DNA from: Bacteriovoracaceae bacterium
Lineage (GTDB): Bacteria; Bdellovibrionota; Bacteriovoracia; Bacteriovoracales; Bacteriovoracaceae
DNA: 5,197 bases
Reading direction: 5' to 3'
NCBI GenBank assembly: GCA_947442115.1
Contig: CANEVK010000212.1
Location: 1 to 5,197, forward strand
Under the pieces are notes generated by a model. That model worked only from the letters and a program-made list of their open reading frames with translations, was not told the DNA's origin and ran no database searches. How positions within the stretch are numbered: the stretch's first letter is position 1; each line of letters starts with the position of its first letter. Shown here in pieces: positions 1 to 3,594 of this stretch. The position numbers were made by a program, and so were the translations under genes.

Positions 1-214
1 TCCGAGACCTAAAATTATAATTATTACGTTCGTTTGATTCATCACCATGATCCTTGAAAGTTTTATCTGACGAATCTGATTCTGAATAAGGCGGATGATC
101 TAGAAACTCAGAGCTTTTACCCCACTCACCTTCCATAAAAGCATCTTGACCTCCATGGGAACGTTCAAATCCGTAGCTATTCTGTCCACTTTCTATCTTT
201 TTATCATTCGTCAT
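1..214 (-). CDS. Hydrophilic protein of unknown function, N-terminal 71 residues (runs off the left edge)
   Basis: An open frame starts at an ATG (bases 214-212) and stays open to the window edge, giving 71 residues without a stop. A perfect AGGAGGA Shine-Dalgarno sequence at 227-221, six bases before the ATG, fixes the start. The visible part begins MTNDKKIESG. It is very polar (rich in Ser, Asp, Glu, Asn, Gly), with no signal peptide or membrane segment, so it looks like a disordered leader. It ends in an Asn/Arg-rich stretch (NERNNYNFRSR). In some proteobacterial BON-domain stress proteins a disordered Gly/Arg/Asp-rich leader like this precedes the BON domain. That is only a recollection of style, because the diagnostic domain would lie outside the window. 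The gene is divergent from the HD-GYP-like gene, and a sigma-54-type site lies 30-47 bases upstream of the ATG. The gene is convincing; its function is unknown. Confidence 0.75.
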   Translation of the reverse strand, partial: MTNDKKIESGQNSYGFERSHGGQDAFMEGEWGKSSEFLDHPPYSESDSSDKTFKDHGDESNERNNYNFRSR

Positions 215-243
215 AATCTCTCCTCCTAATCTTTTAGAGTTCT

Positions 244-261
244 AGCAAAAGAGATGCCTAA
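244..261 (-). promoter_or_regulatory. Putative sigma-54 (-24/-12) promoter for the left-edge gene
   Basis: Read on the minus strand the site is TTAGGCAT-CTCTT-TTGCT. GG falls at 258-257 and GC at 246-245, exactly 12 bases apart as RpoN promoters require. The match to YTGGCACGRNNNTTGCW has the core GGCA and TTGCT but an A for the T before GG and a T for the last C of the -24 box. The predicted +1 is near base 233, giving a leader of about 19 bases that contains the AGGAGGA at 227-221. It is the weakest of three such sites in the window; the correct placement relative to a gene start is its main support. Confidence 0.45.
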
Positions 262-293
262 GTTTTAAAGAAGATAACCCCAGTTCATAAATA

Positions 294-306
294 GGGAAAA
301 TTTCCC
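294..306. promoter_or_regulatory. Perfect GGGAAA-A-TTTCCC palindrome in a divergent promoter region
   Basis: GGGAAA at 294-299 and TTTCCC at 301-306 are exact inverted repeats with one central base. They lie in the 124-base gap between two divergent genes. The site is centred about 39 bases upstream of the start at 339 and about 67 bases upstream of the predicted sigma-54 start at 233, both usual distances for regulator binding. The one-base spacer makes an RNA hairpin unlikely, so a DNA operator for a dimeric protein is the better reading. The regulator is unknown. Confidence 0.4.
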
Positions 307-326
307 CAATTTTTTATCAACTGAGA

Positions 327-332
327 TATTAT
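327..332 (+). promoter_or_regulatory. Candidate -10 box six bases before the ATG (leaderless start)
   Basis: TATTAT at 327-332 is followed by six bases and then the ATG at 339, so transcription would begin at or next to the start codon. No Shine-Dalgarno sequence precedes the ATG. No good -35 hexamer is visible at 16-18 bases upstream (the region reads TTTCCCCAAT). In an AT-rich intergenic region such a hexamer can arise by chance. Its main support is that two other genes in the window show the same spacing. Confidence 0.3.
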
Positions 333-338
333 TTTGTT

Positions 339-1292
339 ATGAGTGAAAATGATGAAAATAAAACAAATGATTTAATCAAGATTAAAATTGGTCACCTCAT
401 TAAATTTGCCCATAATTTTCAAGGCATCGAAGTCCATGTCCTTGTAAGCGGCAAATTTATTAAAATGAATTACGGCAATGAACAATTTGTAGATATTCTG
501 AAAAAGCTGCAAGAGAAAAAACTAGAAGAAGTCTATATCAATCAAGTTGACTGTAAAAGAATTATGGCGGAAATCCAACAAGTCATTAGTTCCAAATCAG
601 CGACTGATCAAAATAAAATGCAATCGAGTGAAAACAGTCTGGAGATTATGAAAGCTTTTGTCACTCAGATGGGTGTCACGAAAGAAGCCATTGATATATT
701 AAATACTATTAATAAAAACACCTTGGGTGTACTCCAGCACTCTCAAAACCTCATGGACTGGATCAAACGTTTTAAAACTCAATGTTCAGATGAGTTCTTA
801 AAATCAATTCTCACAAGTTATCTTTGCTGCCGGATCATTGACCAGTTTCCTTGGAGCTCGACATCGATTAAAGAAAAATCATGTCTGGCTTCTGTTCTTT
901 GCGATATTAATTTATCCAAAGAAGATTTTGCTGCACTCAAAGACTATGAAGAAAATGGAACACAAATTAGTGATAAATTAAAACAACATCCCTTAGAAAT
1001 AATTAAAATCCTCTCGGCCAGAAAAGATATCGTTTCTTCTGAGACAATCGTTATTATTGAGCAACACCACGAACGACCTGACGGCAGTGGTTTTCCTTAT
1101 GGTATTCAAGGGCCCCGATTCAATCAGCTTTCAACGATCTTTATTGTTTCTCAACAATTTATAAATCAACTTGTTAAATGCAATTTTGACTACCAACAAA
1201 GAAAAACGATCCTCGAAACGGTCTACGAAGTTTACCGTGGCAAAAACTTTGATAAGGCCATCAGCGCTCTTGTCACAGTTGTGAATAACTAG
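339..1292 (+). CDS. Degenerate HD-GYP-type signalling protein, probably catalytically inactive
   Basis: This is a 317-residue cytoplasmic protein with no signal peptide or membrane segment. Residues about 12-80 form an alpha/beta region (GIEVHVLVSGKFIKM ... EEVYINQVD) like the N-terminal domains I associate with bdellovibrio-type HD-GYP proteins. Residues about 115-290 are HD-GYP-like, the family that hydrolyses cyclic di-GMP. HHERPDGSGFP at 243-253 is the GYP motif with Phe replacing Tyr. The HD dyad position reads Cys188-Asp189 (SVLCDINL), so the metal-binding His is lost. His217-Pro218 matches the HP motif. The closing segment where an Asp is expected reads IVSQQFINQL (269-278), without one. 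HH243-244 is retained. With the HD His and late Asp missing, hydrolysis is unlikely; binding of c-di-GMP or a partner protein is a reasonable inference. The ATG at 339 has no Shine-Dalgarno sequence but sits just before the first conserved strand. The start and the fold are fairly sure, the role is not. Confidence 0.8.
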   Translation: MSENDENKTNDLIKIKIGHLIKFAHNFQGIEVHVLVSGKFIKMNYGNEQFVDILKKLQEKKLEEVYINQVDCKRIMAEIQQVISSKSATDQNKMQSSENSLEIMKAFVTQMGVTKEAIDILNTINKNTLGVLQHSQNLMDWIKRFKTQCSDEFLKSILTSYLCCRIIDQFPWSSTSIKEKSCLASVLCDINLSKEDFAALKDYEENGTQISDKLKQHPLEIIKILSARKDIVSSETIVIIEQHHERPDGSGFPYGIQGPRFNQLSTIFIVSQQFINQLVKCNFDYQQRKTILETVYEVYRGKNFDKAISALVTVVNN

Positions 1293-1322
1293 GTAAAAAT
1301 TACGGGTATTTTAAATAGTATA

Positions 1323-1351
1323 TTGTTGGAAAATGAGCCTTCAAGTATAAA
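1323..1351 (+). promoter_or_regulatory. Sigma-70-type promoter placed for a leaderless transcript
   Basis: TTGTTG at 1323-1328 (-35) and TATAAA at 1346-1351 (-10) are separated by the ideal 17 bases. The -10 box is followed by six bases (CCTGGT) and the ATG at 1358, so the +1 should fall on or beside the start codon. No Shine-Dalgarno sequence is present. This is the best housekeeping-type promoter in the window. Confidence 0.5.
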
Positions 1352-1357
1352 CCTGGT

Positions 1358-1606
1358 ATGCTTAAAATCTTAAGTCTCCTATTAAGTTTGCTCATCATGA
1401 CTCAAGTCGGTGCTCAAGATCAGACTTTGAGTGATAGTGGTTATTTGCAAGATGAAGAAATCCTTCAGAATGAACTCTCCAGTGAAAATCAATCAAATAA
1501 AGAATTCAAGAACTTAGTTAAAAATACGATTGACCTCATGGGCCCTCATAATGACTCAGATCTGGCGGAATCCGCTTTGGAAAGTTCAAAAATGGTTAAA
1601 AACTAA
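1358..1606 (+). CDS. Small secreted acidic protein of unknown function (82 residues)
   Basis: The product begins with a clear Sec signal peptide: Lys at residue 3, a Leu/Ile-rich core at 4-13, and a cleavage site after V-G-A at 17-19. The mature part would be about 63 residues. It is rich in Asp, Glu, Ser and Asn, with no cysteine, so it is neither a lipoprotein nor disulfide-stabilised. Residues about 44-60 (NQSNKEFKNLVKNTIDL) look helical; no domain is recognisable. The ATG at 1358 has no Shine-Dalgarno sequence but lies six bases after a TATAAA box with a well-spaced -35, which supports this start and a leaderless mRNA. The gene lies 65 bases after the HD-GYP-like gene and 155 bases before the lytic transglycosylase, with separate promoters on both sides, so it is probably transcribed alone. 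Predicted location is periplasmic or extracellular. It could be a lineage-specific exported protein. Confidence 0.65.
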   Translation: MLKILSLLLSLLIMTQVGAQDQTLSDSGYLQDEEILQNELSSENQSNKEFKNLVKNTIDLMGPHNDSDLAESALESSKMVKN

Positions 1607-1653
1607 ATCAATTCAACCAGTTAGATTAACCTTATAAGTTATTGATAAAGCAA

Positions 1654-1728
1654 AATGGTCTGCAGATTTCTTCGACAGTGACAAAACTCTCACCAAAATA
1701 AAACTAATAATCAGTGACTTAGACCATT
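1654..1728. repeat. Nested inverted and direct repeats upstream of the sigma-54-type promoter
   Basis: AATGGTCT at 1654-1661 is the exact inverse of AGACCATT at 1721-1728. CAGTGAC occurs twice in direct orientation, at 1676-1682 and 1712-1718. The left arm overlaps a perfect palindrome, TCTGCAGA, at 1659-1666. Relative to the predicted +1 at 1761 the palindrome is centred near -98, a normal place for a sigma-54 activator to bind. The right-hand elements lie at about -49 to -33. They may be activator half-sites or a looped structure; each repeat is short enough to be chance. Confidence 0.3.
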
Positions 1729-1733
1729 ATTTA

Positions 1734-1750
1734 TTGGCACTCCCCTTGCT
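1734..1750 (+). promoter_or_regulatory. Putative sigma-54 (-24/-12) promoter of the lytic transglycosylase gene
   Basis: The site reads TTGGCAC-TCCCC-TTGCT, with GG at 1736-1737 and GC at 1748-1749. It matches the RpoN consensus YTGGCACGRNNNTTGCW at every position of both boxes, missing only the less conserved G and R just after the -24 box. The 12-base GG-to-GC distance is exact. The predicted +1 is about 1761, one base before the ATG at 1762. This is the strongest promoter match in the window and implies dependence on an enhancer-binding activator. Confidence 0.65.
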
Positions 1751-1761
1751 GTTTAGGAGGT

Positions 1762-2415
1762 ATGAAAAAAACAATTTTAACACTCAGTCTTTTCATTCTT
1801 AATACTCTTTCTTATGGAGCCCCAGATGCTTCACGCTCTCTAGCAAGTATCAAGCAAGAAGTCAGAGTTGATCATGCAAGAGAATTGCTTGGGAAACGCT
1901 ACCACAAGAGTGTTGTTTCAAATTTTGAAAAGCATAAAGGTTTAGAAAAAAATATTCTTCATACTGTTTCAAAGCGTCTACCGAAGAAATTTAAGACAAT
2001 GTCTTCTGCTGTTGCAGAAGCCATCATCAAGGAATCAAGTCAGCATGGTCTTGATCCTTATTTTGTGATGGCCGTGATCGCAGGTGAGTCGAGCTTTAAT
2101 CCTCTGGCCACTGGCCCAGTAGGTGAAATTGGCATGATGCAATTAAGACCGACTACAGGTGAATGGATGGCCAAGAAAATTAAAATGAAATGGAATGGTG
2201 ATAAAACTCTTCAAGATCCAGTCAAAAATATTCGCTTAGGCACTGCCTACCTTGCATGGTTACGTGAAAAATTTGATAACCACGGGCAGCTTTATCTTGC
2301 TGCTTATAACATGGGACCAAAGTCTGTTAAAACAGCACTTAATAAAAATGTATGGCCTAAAGACTACCCGATGCATGTGATGAAAAGATATATTGCCTTC
2401 TACAAATCTATCTAA
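1762..2415 (+). CDS. Secreted SLT-family lytic transglycosylase
   Basis: The 217-residue product starts with a signal peptide (MKKTILTLSLFILNTLSYG, cleavage near residue 19), so it acts in the periplasm or outside the cell. After a linker of about 60 residues, the SLT (Slt70/MltE-like, GH23) domain spans about 80-215. It contains the catalytic Glu109-Ser110 in AGESSFNP, the GEIGMMQLRPT motif (121-131), NIRLGTAYLAWL (156-167) and LAAYNMGP (179-186). These motifs define enzymes that cleave the MurNAc-GlcNAc bond of peptidoglycan to a 1,6-anhydro product, and all key residues are present. There is no lipobox Cys, unlike MltC or MltE of E. coli. The start is fixed by the signal peptide, as no later Met is suitable. 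AGGAGG at 1755-1760 is only one base from the ATG, too close to act normally. The gene converges on the deacetylase with one base between stop codons. The family call is firm; the substrate (own or foreign cell wall) is open. Confidence 0.93.
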   Translation: MKKTILTLSLFILNTLSYGAPDASRSLASIKQEVRVDHARELLGKRYHKSVVSNFEKHKGLEKNILHTVSKRLPKKFKTMSSAVAEAIIKESSQHGLDPYFVMAVIAGESSFNPLATGPVGEIGMMQLRPTTGEWMAKKIKMKWNGDKTLQDPVKNIRLGTAYLAWLREKFDNHGQLYLAAYNMGPKSVKTALNKNVWPKDYPMHVMKRYIAFYKSI

Positions 2416-2416
2416 C

Positions 2417-3271
2417 CTAAAGCTGGCAAGTTTTGGTGACACGAAACTCTTCAATATCATCAATCCTTGGCAACTGAAGACTTCTCTCTTGAGCATACTG
2501 AATAAAAAGCTCAGTGGCTTTAACGGAAGGCTCCTGAATATCATGTAGTAAAATCACGCCACCTGCAGGTGGATTCTTAAGCGGAATAGGATTTTTAACA
2601 TAGGTGTTTCCAACCTTTTTAAAATCAATAAACAAACCGCCTTCATTATGTACGATCATATTATTGGCCACTTCCTCAGGCGTCATACCGGGTACCCAAT
2701 CGGCCGTATCCACATCCCAGAAGGCCATGTGAATACAATTATCCCCCATTAATTCGCGAGAAACTTCTTTGAGTGCATTAATGTGGTGGTAATCACTGCG
2801 AGTGCCATAATCTCCAAAAGGAAACCGATAATAATGTTTTTTATACTCATGCCCTGCTTTTTTATGCCAGGCCGCAAGTTCTAAGAAAGATTTTTTGATC
2901 TTTCCTTTCCATTCCACTTGATTGAGATCTGCTCCCCGATCATGGGTCACACCATGAGACCCAATCAGGTGTCCCTCATCCAGCATTCTTTTAATTAAGG
3001 GGAATGTCGCCTCATTAATATTAGATGTTAGAACAAAAAATAAAGCCCTCACCTGATACTTTTTAAGAATATCTAAAATTTGAGCTGTCCTCGTTGGATG
3101 TGGACCGTCATCAAAAGTCAGAGTAAATGTACCGGTTTTATAAATAGAAAGAGCTTGATAGGGCCTGAGTCCTCGATCTAATCGAGTATACTCTCTTTCT
3201 TCAGGGTATTGATCTACTCCAGCGAATGCATGGAAGGCCGACATAAGAAAAATGATGATGAGTTTATTCAT
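2417..3271 (-). CDS. Secreted polysaccharide deacetylase (NodB homology, CE4 family)
   Basis: The preferred start, ATG at 3271, gives 284 residues with a signal peptide MNKLIIIFLMSAFHAFA. A GTG at 3289 would add six residues before it; the ATG is favoured because the signal peptide is cleaner and a TATAAA box lies six bases upstream. All five CE4 motifs are visible: TFDDG (52-56, with Asp54 as base and Asp55 as metal ligand), SHGVTH (His106 and His110 as metal ligands), RFPFG (149-153), DTADW (188-192) and LLHD (His243). The enzyme should therefore be an active metal-dependent N- or O-deacetylase acting on exported glycan such as peptidoglycan, chitin or another GlcNAc polymer. A loop of about 40 residues (194-233) separates the last two motifs. 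It converges on the lytic transglycosylase and diverges from the small secreted protein. Related secreted deacetylases in Bdellovibrio modify prey peptidoglycan; extending that role here is inference. Confidence 0.92.
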   Translation of the reverse strand: MNKLIIIFLMSAFHAFAGVDQYPEEREYTRLDRGLRPYQALSIYKTGTFTLTFDDGPHPTRTAQILDILKKYQVRALFFVLTSNINEATFPLIKRMLDEGHLIGSHGVTHDRGADLNQVEWKGKIKKSFLELAAWHKKAGHEYKKHYYRFPFGDYGTRSDYHHINALKEVSRELMGDNCIHMAFWDVDTADWVPGMTPEEVANNMIVHNEGGLFIDFKKVGNTYVKNPIPLKNPPAGGVILLHDIQEPSVKATELFIQYAQERSLQLPRIDDIEEFRVTKTCQL

Positions 3272-3277
3272 CCATTT

Positions 3278-3283
3278 TTTATA
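3278..3283 (-). promoter_or_regulatory. Candidate -10 box six bases before the deacetylase ATG
   Basis: On the minus strand TATAAA (3283-3278) is followed by AAATGG and then the ATG at 3271. This is the same hexamer, six-base gap and ATG arrangement seen before 1358. No Shine-Dalgarno sequence precedes this ATG. The region 17 bases upstream (AGATTT) is not a good -35 box. If this is the promoter, the GTG at 3289 lies upstream of the transcript and cannot be the start. Confidence 0.38.
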
Positions 3284-3315
3284 GAACACTCTTGGGCCAT
3301 AAATCTATTAAAAAT

Positions 3316-3332
3316 TAGGCACTAGAATTGCA
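3316..3332 (+). promoter_or_regulatory. Putative sigma-54 (-24/-12) promoter of the 79-residue secreted protein
   Basis: The site reads TAGGCAC-TAGAA-TTGCA, with GG at 3318-3319 and GC at 3330-3331, exactly 12 bases apart. Against YTGGCACGRNNNTTGCW it differs at the T before GG (A here) and the G after the -24 box. The predicted +1 is about 3343. That gives a 12-base leader carrying GAGGTGG (3345-3351) before the ATG at 3355, so promoter, ribosome site and start fit together closely. Confidence 0.55.
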
Positions 3333-3354
3333 AGAGATTGAAATGAGGTGGTCT

Positions 3355-3594
3355 ATGAAAAATAAAATACTCTTTTTTATTTTTACTTTACTGTTATTTC
3401 ACATGGCCTCGGGTAATGGACCGACCATGGACCGGGAAATCAGAAAGAAAAAAATTCAGAAGATGGAAATGACAACTCCCCCAGGGCCAGTAAAAACCAA
3501 GGAGGAGTTAGAAAGAGAAGAAAGAAAAAAATATGAAGAAAGAAAGATGAGATGGCTGATGGAGCACGAAGCTCACTACCCCCATGATCTTTAA
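3355..3594 (+). CDS. Small secreted, charged helical protein of unknown function (79 residues)
   Basis: ATG at 3355 is chosen because GAGG at 3345-3348 (within GAGGTGG) lies six bases upstream and the product then starts with a standard signal peptide, MKNKILFFIFTLLLFHMASG. A TTG at 3328 is in frame but falls inside the sigma-54-type promoter. The mature part of about 59 residues has a basic patch (REIRKKKIQK, 28-37), a Pro/Thr linker (TTPPGPVK) and a strongly charged Glu/Lys/Arg helix at about 49-70 (KEELEREERKKYEERK). That helix may be a coiled coil or a single stable alpha helix. The end, HEAHYPHDL, is rich in His. There is no Cys and no recognisable domain. The stop codon (3592-3594) directly abuts the stop of the convergent TonB receptor gene. 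The product is predicted periplasmic; a scaffold or binding role would be guesswork, and metal binding by the His tail is only a thought prompted by the ZnuD-like neighbour. Confidence 0.7.
   Translation: MKNKILFFIFTLLLFHMASGNGPTMDREIRKKKIQKMEMTTPPGPVKTKEELEREERKKYEERKMRWLMEHEAHYPHDL

Noticed and set aside
1297..1314. A/T-rich hairpin AAAATTAC-GG-GTATTTT after the HD-GYP-like gene as a terminator
   Set aside because: The stem has a bulge, only a two-base loop and two G-C pairs, and no following T-run; it is too weak to call.
1607..1733. A small RNA or riboswitch in the gap before the transglycosylase
   Set aside because: The only long inverted repeat is eight base pairs separated by 59 bases. 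No family structure was recognised, and the predicted promoter lies downstream, so this stretch would not be in the transglycosylase mRNA.
2260..2544. A 94-codon open frame on the minus strand across the transglycosylase/deacetylase junction
   Set aside because: It overlaps the conserved 3' part of the transglycosylase and the end of the deacetylase in another frame, has no recognisable motif, and is best explained as a shadow frame.
3272..3289. GTG at 3289 as start of the deacetylase
   Set aside because: It adds six residues (including Tyr, two Lys and a Trp) before a complete signal peptide, has only a weak ribosome site, and lies upstream of the TATAAA that fits the ATG at 3271. It cannot be fully excluded.
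3328..3354. TTG at 3328 as start of the small charged protein
   Set aside because: The TTG is part of the -12 box TTGC, it has no ribosome site, and it would put nine residues in front of a clean signal peptide. ATG 3355 has GAGG at six bases.
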